Positions 28,422 through 37,518 of a stretch of 42,720 bases of DNA are shown piece by piece. The DNA comes from Thraustochytrium sp. TN22 (lineage: Eukaryota; Sar; Bigyra; Thraustochytrida; Thraustochytriidae): positions 1 to 42,720 of the forward strand of contig JABLUY010000284.1 of assembly GCA_013306675.1 (NCBI GenBank). Reading direction: 5' to 3'. Each line of letters begins with the position of its first letter. Position 1 is the first letter of the stretch. The translations under genes and the position numbers were made by a program. Below the pieces are notes generated by a model, which ran no database searches, was not told where the DNA came from, and saw only the letters and a program-made list of their open reading frames with translations.

Positions 28422-28829
28422 ATGGGCGCGGACGACCGCATGGTCAAGGGGCCGTGGCGCAAGGAAGAGGATGAAAAGGTCATGGAGCTGGTCAAGATCC
28501 ACGGCGCGAAAAAATGGTCAGTGATCGCCAACCACCTGCCGGGACGCATCGGCAAGCAGTGCCGCGAGCGCTGGCACAACCACCTCAACCCGACCATCAA
28601 GAAGACGCCGTGGACCGAGGAGGAGGACGAAATTATTATCGACGCGCACCAGCGGCTCGGCAATCGCTGGGCCGAGATCTCCAAGCTACTGCCCGGCCGC
28701 ACGGACAACTCCATCAAGAACCACTGGAACTCGAGCATTCGCCGCCGCATCGAGCAGGGCGCCTCGGCGCGGCCAGCTGCCGGCCATGGCGGCTCCAAGA
28801 AGAAGGTGAGTGACGACGATTTCGAGCCT

Positions 28830-28864
<35 letters not shown>

Positions 28865-30557
28865 TGCTGCTGCTGCAAGCGCAATGGATGAGCCGTACCC
28901 GCTGACTGACTTTTCTCCTCTCAACGTGCAGACCGGCCCCGCCTCGAGCCAACACCAGCACCAGTACCACCAGCACCAGTCGTCATACGGCGCAGGCCAG
29001 CCGCCGCCGCCGCCGCCTCACCACCACCAACATCAGCAGCAGCAGCAGCAGCAGCTGCAGCCGTACCCGCTGCCGCCGACCATGCTGACCCGCGGCGCTG
29101 CGGACAAGGACGGCAAGCGCCGCGCCGCCGCAGCCGCCGCCGCTGCCTCCGCAGCCTCGGCACAGCAACAGCAGCGCCGCTTCGGCGGCCACGCCAGCCA
29201 GCTCGGCCCGCCCCAGCAGCAGCCGCAGCACTGCGAGGCAGACCCCCTCGCGTACCAGTACGACCTGGCGCCCGTGACGCCGACCGTCGTGGCGCCGGCG
29301 CACGGCGCGGAGGCCTCGGCTGGGAGCTGCGGCAGCAGCAACAGCAGCGGCGGGTCCTCGTCCTCCGTCGCCAGCGACGCCGAGCCGCACGCATCGCCCA
29401 ACCCCAAGGCCAAGTCCAGGAAGCCCCTGCAGATCAACACCAACGTCGCGGGCATGGGCGGCGGTCTGCTCAGCGTCGGCGGCTCGCTCATCCCGCCGTC
29501 GCCGGCCTACTTCGACGCTCTCAACATGGGCTCACACCCGGGCGCCAGCTTCATGTCGCCCGCTGCGCACGGCGGCGCTGATTTCGGGGACGCGCCCTCC
29601 TTCTTCGGCCATGGCCTGCCGGCCTACAGCCCGCACGCGCTCGCCTCGCCGGCCGCTGACGGCTACTCGCGTGCGCACTACTACGGGTCCAAGGCCGACT
29701 ACTCCAATATGTCCGACAACGACCTCGAGAACCTCATCCCGGCGCTCGAGGAGTGCATGCCGCTCGGCGAGCGCTTCCCCATCGCCGACCCCTGGTCACC
29801 ACGCGCTAGCGCCGAGCTGCGCGAGCTGCGAAAGCTCGGTGCCGATACGGGCGTCGCCGCCGCCTCCTCGTCCTCTTCGTCTTCCGCCAACGCCAATGCC
29901 GATGCCAACGACACCAGTCAGCGCCAGCAGCACCAGCACCAGCACCAGGCGGCCAGCGGCGACCTCGACGCCGACCGCAGCAAGCGTAAGCGCGGCGGCA
30001 TGGTGCCGCCGCCTGTCGACACGGCCGCCGCCAACGCCGCCTCGCCGCCGCTCTCGCCGGCCGACAACCACGGGTCGGCTAACGCGTCCAGCTCGGGCGA
30101 GTCCGAGGCCACCGTGGGCGGCGCCTCGGCCTGCGGCCTGGCGCCCGCGCCCTACGCCAAGGCCTCGCGCCGCGGCCCCACGCCGCGCGCCGCCGACATG
30201 CGTCGCGCGAGCGCCGCCAGCGCCGCCAGCACCACGGGTCCGGACGACGAGCCGGCGCCGGCCTCAGCCGACGACCGCCATGCGCTCAACCACCTCAAGA
30301 CCGAGTCCAAGTTCTCCGACGACACGCCGCGCACCAATGCCTTTCAACCGCCGTCGTCTCGCAAGCAGTCCCTTGGCATTGACACGTCCATTGGCGGGCC
30401 CTTTTCCTTCGAGGACTACGGCCCTCTCACGCCCTTCAACGCCAAGGTCTTCTCTCCGCTGCCCTCGCCCAGCGTTGGCCAGCCCTTCTCGCCCACCGCC
30501 GCTGCCTTTGTTGCGCGCCTCTCTGGCCCGCAAGATGAGCTCCCTCAGCACTTTTGA
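28422..30557 (+). CDS. R2R3-MYB transcription factor with long low-complexity C-terminus
   Basis: A 711-residue reading. Two MYB repeats lie at the N-terminus: R2 (about 8-57, [12 protein letters not shown] through [14 protein letters not shown]) and R3 (about 60-110, [12 protein letters not shown] through [13 protein letters not shown]). The R2 wording is of the c-MYB/3R-MYB type, which in animals and plants controls cell-cycle genes; no R1 repeat precedes it. The remainder is Gln/His/Pro/Ala/Ser-rich and presumably disordered activation or regulatory sequence, with several Ser-Pro and Thr-Pro sites. ATG 28422 is the first in frame; ATG 28440 is an alternative directly before the domain. A canonical-looking intron (28806-28931) interrupts the linker after the MYB domain; splicing would remove 42 residues and leave 669. 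The frame is kept either way. Confidence 0.9.
28806..28931 (+). other. Candidate 126-nt phase-0 intron (or exitron) in the MYB gene
   Basis: The donor is AAG|GTGAGT. Near the end, CTGACTGAC is followed by a pyrimidine tract (TTTTCTCCTCTC) and the acceptor GTGCAG. The segment is 126 nt, a multiple of three, has no in-frame stop, and both borders fall between codons. Its third codon positions include many A and T, unlike both flanking exons. Inside lies a (GCA)n(GCT)4 tract with a perfect 26-bp palindrome at 28851-28876. Retention would add an Ala run and an acidic patch. Confidence 0.6.
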
Positions 30558-31717
30558 AGTGATGATGGGACAGAGAAAGAGAGACAGACAGACAGACAGA
30601 TGGACAGACAGATGGACAGACAGACGCAGACAGACAGACACAGAGAGACAGAGAGACAGAGAAAAAAAGTCCGCGACGCAGGGAACAGCCCGACCGCCCG
30701 CCTGCCGCTTCCACCCCTAACCCATAACTTTGCCACACACACATACATACATACGGCACTGCACTCACCCACAATCATCCTTCCGCGACACCTCACATTG
30801 TGGCGCCTAGGCTATAGACAGACAGACAGACAGAGCCTTGACATTTGACTGTGAACCCAAGCTTGTGGTGATGGCTGCTTCTGGGCCGCATCTGCACTGC
30901 GCCGCACTGCGCCATTGGGCCCGAGAGGCTCGCCATTGCCGCACAGCCCGTGTGCTCGTTGCCTTGCGTTTCACGAGAGGCTGCATGCAGCCGCCGCTGG
31001 CGAGCGTAACTACTGTCACTGTCAGTCACGCGTTCAATTCATCCGTGGCCGTCGCAGGCCGGAACCGCAACTTCGCAGCCACCATGGCCAGCGCGCGCCA
31101 GCGCCGCCCCTGGCAGAGCAGCGCCGGCACTGCAGCAGAACTAGCAGCCAGCTAGCTAGTAGCTAGCTAGCGTCACCAGCCGCTCTCGAAGCGAGCACCT
31201 TCAAGTTCAAGTTCGGGCCGGCCGGGCGGTCTGCGGCGCCGCGCGGTTCTGGCTCCGGAGCTCGCTCCCCACCCCGGCCACGGCAGCGGCGCTCTCCCCT
31301 CCCAGTCATGCTGAGTCAGCGCCTGCACTGCATTCAATGCATTGCCTGCTTGCGGAAGCAGCGAAAAAACAAACCAAGAAAAAAGAAAAAAGAAAAAAGG
31401 GAGCAAGGCGGAAAAGGAGCAGGGCGGCAGAGCGGCAACGCGAGCGCGTGCCGGGTGCACGCGCGCGCGGTGGCGGTCGGCGGCGGCGGCGCGGCGGCGG
31501 CGCTGGCACGCGCGGCGGCGGCGGCGGCGGCTCGCGCTCGCGCTCGCGCTCGCGCGGCGGCGCGCCTCGCTGCGGCTCGGCCCGGCCCGGCCCGGCTCGC
31601 TCGACCCCGGCGCGCTCGCTTGCGGCGTCGCCCTGGGCGTGGTCGTTCTTTTCGTCTCCAGCGACAGCCGCGGCGGCGCCGCGGCGACGGCAAGCTCGTG
31701 CTCGGGCAGAGCAGGAC
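30558..31717. promoter_or_regulatory. Intergenic region: MYB 3' flank and RhoGEF leader
   Basis: The 3' flank of MYB carries GACA tetranucleotide repeats (30577-30655, again at 30816-30834). The middle holds AGCTAGCT clusters at 31150-31170. An A-rich block (31363-31400) and GGC-rich runs (31475-31570) precede the RhoGEF. An in-frame ATG at 31337 would add a Lys/Arg/Gly/Ala-rich N-terminus of 127 residues; it has a weak context (T at -3), so this stretch is treated as leader. Confidence 0.5.
30577..30655. repeat. GACA tetranucleotide repeat
   Basis: Interrupted runs of GACA/GATG units directly follow the MYB stop codon and are probably in its 3' UTR. Confidence 0.85.
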
Positions 31718-34700
31718 ATGATGGACGAGAGCGCGGACCTGGGCGGCCTGGAGGAGCTGCTGGAGGTGTACGAGGAGCTGGGCGGCGCGGCGGAGCCGGA
31801 GCTGGAGGACCTGGTGAGCCCGTACCGGCGCAGCCTGGGCGCCTTCGAGCTGCTGATCAAGGAGGCGCCGTTCTCGCAGGCCGTGGCCGATGAGGCCAAG
31901 TGCTACCTCCTGAACGACGTGGTGCTCCTGGCGCTGGACACGCGCAAGGCCGGCAAGACGGCGCGGCAAAAGCGCACCGGCACGCTGGACAAGAAGGACC
32001 GCAAGAAGGGGACGCTGGAGATTAAAAAGGGGACGCTGACGCGGTTCAAGGGCAAGTACAAGCTGCTGCACTATCTGGCGATCGACAACTGCAAGCTGCG
32101 CGAGACCGGGACGAACGCGGACGGCTTCTCGTGCCTGCAGCTGACGCACGTGTACCGCGTGCCGGAGTCGACGGGCACGAGGCGCAACGGGACGATGCGC
32201 ATCGTGACCAAGATCTCCAAATTGGAACTCATGCTGCCGACCGAGGACCTGGCCGCCGACCTGCACACCAAGTTCCTGCAGGCGGTGGCGGAGTCGGACG
32301 CGCGCGCGGCCGCCGAGGCGGAGGCGGCAGCCGAGGACGACGACGAGAACTTGTCGGACGGCGGGTCCGAGGGCGGGCCGGCGGTGAAGCGCTTCTCGCT
32401 GCGGCGCGAGTCGGTCGTCTCGCGCCGGTCCGCCGGGTCCGGCGGCACGGCCACCACGGGCGGCGCGCCGCGCCAGCAGCGCAAGTGGGCGGCGAATCGC
32501 GTGCGTCGCACGACGCTCGAGAAGAGCACCTCGCAGGCCGGCACGGTGCGGCGCGGGTCGGGGGATGCCGCTTCCATGGGGCGCACCACCGAGGTGTCCT
32601 CGGCCGACGGCGGCGGCCTGCGCCGGCACCCGTCGACGCCGTCCATTGCGTCGCGCGGCGCGGGCGGCAGCCAGGCTGGCGACAGCGTGGGCGGTGGCCT
32701 GCAGCTCGCGGACCTGGAGCAGCGCTACAATGTTGACCTCACGGACGTGCCCTTGCCGGGCGAGGACGGCGATGACGGCCGCGCCGACTACGAGGTGGAG
32801 TTCGGCGAGGGCCGCATGGGCCTGAGCCTGGGCAGCGCCCCGGGCGTCGGCGTCATCGTCGGCGCGCTGGCCGAGGGCGGCTTCGCCGAGATGGCCGGCG
32901 TGCTCATCTCCGACCGCGTGTGCGCCATCAACGACGAGGTCGTGGCCCTCGACGACCACTGGCAGGACGTCCTGGACAAGCTCAAGGATTATGACCGCCC
33001 CGTGCGCGTGCGCTTCGAGCGCTTCGCCGCGCGCGCCGGCAAGATGCTGCAGGAGAACCGCCGCCAGGCCGCTGCGCGCACGCCGGCGCTGCACCCGGGC
33101 GAGACCTCGGCCGTCAGCTCGGCGCGCGCCAAGGAGCTCGAGAAGATTTTGCGCAAGGCCGAGCGCATCCTGGCGCGCGGCGAGGAGGTGTCCGGCCTGC
33201 TGGCCGAGCTCAAGCTTGAGCCCGAGATCGCCGCGCGCGCCGACGCGCGCGCCACGGCCAGCGTGCTCGAGGAGATCTTCCGCACCGAGCTCAGCTACGT
33301 GCGCGACCTCTCGGCGCTGCTCTCCACCTACGTGCTGCCGCTGCGCGCCAAGCGCATCAAGGCCAAGTGCCGCGACATCGAGGGCGGCTCCGTCATGTGC
33401 GAGCACGGCCTGCGCAGCACGTGCCGCCAATTCTCCAAGGACATGCAGCCGCTCGTCTCGCAGGACGATCTCAAGGGCATCTTTCTCAACGTCGAGACTC
33501 TCATGTTCGTCAACGTCGAGCTGCTGCGCCTGCTCGAGATGAAGCTCGGCGAGCTTGGCGCGGGCGGCCGCCACCTCGCGCTCGAGCCCACGCTTCAGGC
33601 CTTTGCCGTCTCCTTCACCAGCGTCATGCCGTTTTTCAAGCTCTACTCCGAGTTCTGCCACCAGTACACGCACGCCGTTGACCGCCTCTTGCAGCTGCGC
33701 GCCGAGAGCCCCGAGGCGGACGACTTCATCCGCGAGATCGAGCGCGCGCAGCTCGCCGAGAAGGACCCGACCAAGCGCACGCTCACGCTCTCCTCGCTCC
33801 TTATCAAGCCTGTGCAGCGCATCTGCAAGTACCCGCTGCTCTTCGCCGAGCTGCTCAGGCACGCCTCGTCCTGCGGCGGCGACCTCGCCGGCCTCGAGCG
33901 CGCCGCTGCCGAGGTGCAGCGCATCGCGCAGTCCGTCAACAACCAGGTCGGCGAGAGCAAACAGTTCGAGGAGTTCATGAACATCTACCGCGACCTCGGC
34001 GGCGAGGCGCAAGTCCCGGACCTCGTCAAGCCCTCGCGCCGCTTCCTCGACGAGGTGCTCGTCATGTTCAAGGCCGCCCCCTTTAGCAGCAACACGGCGC
34101 ACCCGCGCACGCTCTTCATTTTCAACGACCTCATCATCGTCGCCAAGGATGTCTCCGGCGGCGGCACCATCACGCGCAAGCGCTCCCTCACGAAGCGCCT
34201 CTCGCTCGGCCGCAAGGACTCCGCCACTCCCTCGCAGCTCGCTGAGGAGGAGCCCTCTGTCGGCCGCTCCATCGCGCGCTTCTTCTCCTCCATGTTCGGC
34301 GGCGGCGGCGGCGACGACGCCACCGACGCCGGCGACGACGCCTCCACCGCCGGTGGTCGCGGCTCCGTCCACCGCGGCTCCGTGCGGCCCCGCACGCTCG
34401 CGGCGCGTCGCAACCGCAACTTCAAGGTTCTCCATCAGATCGAGCTCGCGCGCTGCAAGCTCGGCGACATGAAGGCCGGCGACCTCAGCGCGCGCTCGCC
34501 GGAGTTCTCCTTCGTCCTCACTGCCAAGGACCGCGTCATGGAGATTGACCCCAAGGCTCCGGCGGACGCCGGCACGGGCAAGCTCCGTACAGAGATCAAT
34601 CGCTACATGCTCACCTTCGACGACCAGGAGTACATGGAGTCCACCTACGCCACCATTCAGGATGCCCTCGACCTGCTCGACTCTCGCGTCCAGCAACAGG

Positions 34701-34801
34701 CCCGCGGCAAGGCTGAGCACGGCGCGCGCAAGGAGCGTCGCGACTGGGCCAAGAACTCCAATGGCACCCTCCGCGCCCGTGTCACCCAGGACGGAAACTG
34801 A
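31718..34801 (+). CDS. Dbl-type Rho guanine nucleotide exchange factor (PH-PDZ-DH-PH)
   Basis: A 1027-residue signalling protein that should activate a Rho/Rac/Cdc42 GTPase. Domains in order: a PH-like domain at about 30-195 (FELLIKEAPF, CYLLNDVVLLAL, then a terminal helix); a basic Ser-rich linker with RRxS sites; a PDZ domain at about 356-432 (MGLSLGSAPGVGVIVGAL, then AGVLISDRVCAINDEVV); a DH domain at about 510-750, with conserved first helix (LEEIFRTELSYVRDLSALL) and the diagnostic LLIKPVQRICKYPLL; and a second PH domain at about 765-995. The second PH carries an insertion of roughly 85 residues, rich in Ser/Gly/Asp. The two PH domains resemble one another (LLIKEAPFS / VMFKAAPFS; YLLNDVVLLA / FIFNDLIIVA), so an internal duplication is likely. 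ATG 31718 (followed by ATG 31721) is chosen over ATG 31337. Confidence 0.92.
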   Translation: MMDESADLGGLEELLEVYEELGGAAEPELEDLVSPYRRSLGAFELLIKEAPFSQAVADEAKCYLLNDVVLLALDTRKAGKTARQKRTGTLDKKDRKKGTLEIKKGTLTRFKGKYKLLHYLAIDNCKLRETGTNADGFSCLQLTHVYRVPESTGTRRNGTMRIVTKISKLELMLPTEDLAADLHTKFLQAVAESDARAAAEAEAAAEDDDENLSDGGSEGGPAVKRFSLRRESVVSRRSAGSGGTATTGGAPRQQRKWAANRVRRTTLEKSTSQAGTVRRGSGDAASMGRTTEVSSADGGGLRRHPSTPSIASRGAGGSQAGDSVGGGLQLADLEQRYNVDLTDVPLPGEDGDDGRADYEVEFGEGRMGLSLGSAPGVGVIVGALAEGGFAEMAGVLISDRVCAINDEVVALDDHWQDVLDKLKDYDRPVRVRFERFAARAGKMLQENRRQAAARTPALHPGETSAVSSARAKELEKILRKAERILARGEEVSGLLAELKLEPEIAARADARATASVLEEIFRTELSYVRDLSALLSTYVLPLRAKRIKAKCRDIEGGSVMCEHGLRSTCRQFSKDMQPLVSQDDLKGIFLNVETLMFVNVELLRLLEMKLGELGAGGRHLALEPTLQAFAVSFTSVMPFFKLYSEFCHQYTHAVDRLLQLRAESPEADDFIREIERAQLAEKDPTKRTLTLSSLLIKPVQRICKYPLLFAELLRHASSCGGDLAGLERAAAEVQRIAQSVNNQVGESKQFEEFMNIYRDLGGEAQVPDLVKPSRRFLDEVLVMFKAAPFSSNTAHPRTLFIFNDLIIVAKDVSGGGTITRKRSLTKRLSLGRKDSATPSQLAEEEPSVGRSIARFFSSMFGGGGGDDATDAGDDASTAGGRGSVHRGSVRPRTLAARRNRNFKVLHQIELARCKLGDMKAGDLSARSPEFSFVLTAKDRVMEIDPKAPADAGTGKLRTEINRYMLTFDDQEYMESTYATIQDALDLLDSRVQQQARGKAEHGARKERRDWAKNSNGTLRARVTQDGN

Positions 34802-35236
34802 GCCCGAGTCCGGGTCTGTGTGTCCTTCTTCTCCGAGTCGTTCTCTCTTGTTTTCTCTCGTAGCTAGACGCGACGCCCCTGCACGGCTCTCCGCCTGCGA
34901 CTCACTGCAAGCAAGCGGGGCTGGCTGTCCGAGACCTTTTATGACCATTGTGCAATCATTGCAATCATTCCTCTCTGTTGTTCGGATGATGGCAGCGCCT
35001 AGGCCTAGCATCACTCGGCCTGGAGTTATAACGTCAACGTTAAAAAATTACTGCTTGGTCGCGCGAGACTCGAGACTCTCCTTTTGCCAATGCTTGCGCA
35101 TCCGATCGTGACATCAAAGTTGCACGAACGACATCAGAGCCGCAGCCAGAGCCCGTCGCGAGACGGCAGAGCGGCGGGCGCCGTGGCACCGGGACGCGCG
35201 CTGCGCTTGGTAGAGGCCGTCGCGCAGAAGCGCGCC
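34802..35236. promoter_or_regulatory. Upstream region of bZIP gene 1
   Basis: The region holds the RhoGEF 3' flank and the promoter of the first bZIP gene. It includes a CTAGGCCTAG palindrome (34999-35008) and an inverted repeat with two ACGT cores (35029-35042) next to an AT-rich block. An earlier in-frame ATG at 35090 has a weak context. Confidence 0.5.
35029..35042. promoter_or_regulatory. Inverted repeat TAACGT-CA-ACGTTA, possible bZIP site
   Basis: Two perfectly complementary 6-bp arms are separated by CA. Each arm contains ACGT, the usual core of bZIP binding sites, and the block includes ACGTCA, a CRE half site. It sits about 195 bp before ATG 35237. Binding by the adjacent bZIP products is only inferred. 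Confidence 0.35.
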
Positions 35237-36874
35237 ATGGCGGGCTTGGACAGCGCAAGCATGATGGCCGCCGACGACGCCGGGAACGCGCTGCCGCTGG
35301 CCTGGGACACCGGTCTCGAGCTCGACGAAGTCCTCGACGCGGCACTGGGCGCCGCGTTGGACGAAGCCCTCGAGGAGGTCCTGGAGCTGCCCGAGGGCGA
35401 ACAGGAGCAGGAGCAGGAGCTGCAGACGCTGGGTGGACTGCAGCAGCAGCAACAAGAGCAGGGAAGCGCGACGCTGCAGACCAACGTAGGCCAGGACGAT
35501 GGCCAGGACGATGGCCAGGACGTAGGCCAGGACGTAGGCCAAGACCTAGGCCAGGACCTAGGCCAGGACCTAGGCCAGGCCGCGGCGGCCAAGCCGCGGC
35601 AAGAAAAGGCCAAACAGGAGAGCGCGCTTGAGGCCGCGCGGCGGCGCAACCTGAACGCGGAGGCGTCAAAGCGCTGCCGAAGCAAGCGCAAGGCCGACAT
35701 GGAGCGCTTGCGCGAGCGCACGGCCGAGCTCGAGGCGCAGAGGGACCTGTACTTGGAACGCATTGCAGAGCTGCAGCTCGAGGTCGGCATGCTGCGTGAG
35801 GCCGGCAGCGTCGACGTAGCCAGGGAGAACGCGCTCCTGCGCGAGGCGATCCGCAAGCAAAAGGCCTGCATCGCCAAGATTGTGCAAGCCGTGCACCAGA
35901 CGCCCGACATGCTGCTCGAGGAGCGCGTCAGTCTGCTGCGTGCCGGCGTCGACAGTGGCGTGGGCCACGCCGTCGGCCTGCTGCACACCTCGACCCTGTG
36001 GAAGGAGGCCAAGCCGGTCCAGCTCCCTGATGGCTCGCTCTCCCGGGTGCAGTACCAGCACTTGCCCGAGGGCGCCGCGCCACATGAAATTAAGCGCGTT
36101 AGCTTGCGCGTCGAGCTGTACAACCTCGAGCACTCGCCCGAAGAGCTTATTCACGAGGCATGGCGCCTCACGGTCGTACCCAAGATGTCCAAGCGTATCC
36201 ACGACGCTCTCTTCCCGGCGGACGGCTTCACGCGCAACTTTACCCTCATGTCCAGAGTCAGCGACTCATTCCGCGACGCACTCTCGCGTCTCAACGAGGA
36301 TAAGCTCGAGGTCGCGCTCTTTTCCGAGTCCGCCACGGAAAAGGTGGGCCCCAGCTTCAACGCTTGCATCGCGGCTACCGCAGCCATGCGTAGCCTCGTG
36401 CCGCGCGCCTTTTTGGGTCTCGCGGAGGACGGCACGCCGCCCTCGCCATTCTTGGACCGCCGCAGGGTCCGCGAGTCCATCGCTGCGGGCGTCGTGCCCT
36501 GCCAGCTCCTCGTGCTTAACGAGTTCGCGCGACAGCTGCTCAAAACCAGGCTTGTCTCCTCTTCCGAGATCCCCAGCGCCGCCGTCCCGGCTGCCAACGC
36601 GCCCATCATCTCCATGGACGCGATCATGCCTTGCACGCTGCAGCCTGCGGACGGCAGCGAGCCCAAGCAGGGCGCGCACATCGTCATGCTCCTATCAGTA
36701 CCTTTGGACTGCGGCTTCTCCCACTCGCGTCTCTTCCGCGATTCCATTGCCGACGACGGCTCCATCGACCACGAGATTCTCTCCAAGGTCGTCGACGAGT
36801 CCTTCGTCAAGTTCTGGCGCGTCTGCAGCGAGAGCATCCTCGAGCGCAAGGCGGGCGCAGCAAATCATCCGTAG
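35237..36874 (+). CDS. bZIP transcription factor with uncharacterised C-terminal domain, copy 1
   Basis: A 545-residue protein. An acidic/Gln N-terminus contains eight GQD-type repeats (about 84-115). The bZIP basic region (residues 140-148, N-A-E-A-S-K-R-C-R) has the invariant Asn140 and Arg148 of canonical bZIPs. A zipper follows with Leu-Leu-Tyr-Leu-Leu at heptad spacing (about 156-185), then a second helix. A domain of about 320 residues (roughly 215-535) follows and is shared with the two downstream genes; I do not recognise it. Conserved pieces include LLEERVSLL, VGLLHTSTLW, LVPRAFLG and FxRQLLKTxLVSSSE. ATG 35237 is preferred because of its context and because it aligns with the second copy's N-terminus; ATG 35090 would add 49 residues. 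Confidence 0.88.
   Translation: MAGLDSASMMAADDAGNALPLAWDTGLELDEVLDAALGAALDEALEEVLELPEGEQEQEQELQTLGGLQQQQQEQGSATLQTNVGQDDGQDDGQDVGQDVGQDLGQDLGQDLGQAAAAKPRQEKAKQESALEAARRRNLNAEASKRCRSKRKADMERLRERTAELEAQRDLYLERIAELQLEVGMLREAGSVDVARENALLREAIRKQKACIAKIVQAVHQTPDMLLEERVSLLRAGVDSGVGHAVGLLHTSTLWKEAKPVQLPDGSLSRVQYQHLPEGAAPHEIKRVSLRVELYNLEHSPEELIHEAWRLTVVPKMSKRIHDALFPADGFTRNFTLMSRVSDSFRDALSRLNEDKLEVALFSESATEKVGPSFNACIAATAAMRSLVPRAFLGLAEDGTPPSPFLDRRRVRESIAAGVVPCQLLVLNEFARQLLKTRLVSSSEIPSAAVPAANAPIISMDAIMPCTLQPADGSEPKQGAHIVMLLSVPLDCGFSHSRLFRDSIADDGSIDHEILSKVVDESFVKFWRVCSESILERKAGAANHP
35486..35579 (+). repeat. 12-bp coding repeat (x-Gly-Gln-Asp)8
   Basis: Eight tandem 12-bp units of the form NNNGGCCAGGAC encode X-G-Q-D, where X runs V, D, D, V, V, L, L, L. 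Neighbouring units share the same first codon, which suggests recent local expansion. The repeat is absent from the other two bZIP copies. Confidence 0.85.
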
Positions 36875-37518
36875 CGGCCAAGCAAGCCAAGATAGCAAGC
36901 TAGCTCTAGCTAGCGTGCAGCCGCGAGCGACGCGGACACGGACACGAGATCTGACTTTGACTGACTGTGTGATGAGCGAGAGAACAATGGACATTCGCTG
37001 GTTCCCGTCGACTGCCTCCCGCCTGCGTCAGGCTGCCAGGCAAGCTCGAGCTCCAGCTCGCAGCCCGCCTAGCCCCTCGCAGCGACGCCGTTCTGGCCTC
37101 TTTGCCCGCAGGGCGCCCTGACGGAGCCCTCCCAGCCGGCTTGTCTGTCCTCCAAGGGCTTGTCCACGTGCTCCTTCAGGTCGCTCGCTCGCCACCTAAT
37201 CCAGCCGTGCCAAACCTTCAACCGCGCCGCCCGCGGGCCCTCGCGCGGGCGCGAGGCTGCAACGACGGGCGCCACGGCGCAGCGGTGGCAGCAGCAGCAG
37301 CCGCAGCGGCTGCCGCCGCAGCGCGGCACGTGCTGACTCGCGAGCGTAAGCGTGGTCGCGCGGGCGTGGTCATCCTGGGCGGGACCGAGGACGACGCCGA
37401 GGACGACGCCGAGGACGACGCCAAGACGAGACAAGTCCAAGACAAGAAAAGCTATCCGATCATCTCTGCAACTTCAAGGCAGGGAGATTGCGCGGAACAG
37501 AACCGACGGAAAGTCGCC
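36875..37518. promoter_or_regulatory. Intergenic region between bZIP genes 1 and 2
   Basis: A TAGCTCTAGCTAG cluster at 36900-36913 follows the first stop codon. A CACGTG G-box lies at about 37325-37332. A GACGCCGAGGAC repeat spans 37387-37423. The downstream reading frame is open from 37102, but the first ATG in it is 37519. Confidence 0.45.

Noticed and set aside
31337-31717. ATG at 31337 as start of the RhoGEF
   Set aside because: It is in frame, but has T at -3 and would add a Lys/Arg/Gly/Ala-only extension that reads like leader repeats. The double ATG at 31718/31721 leads directly into the conserved protein.
31334-35014. Very long open frame on the minus strand opposite the RhoGEF (and similar ones opposite the Trx-TrxR and KH genes)
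   Set aside because: These mirror the codon pattern of the real gene: with nearly all third positions G or C, stops are rare on the opposite strand. Their translations show no domain and the plus-strand genes have clear ones.
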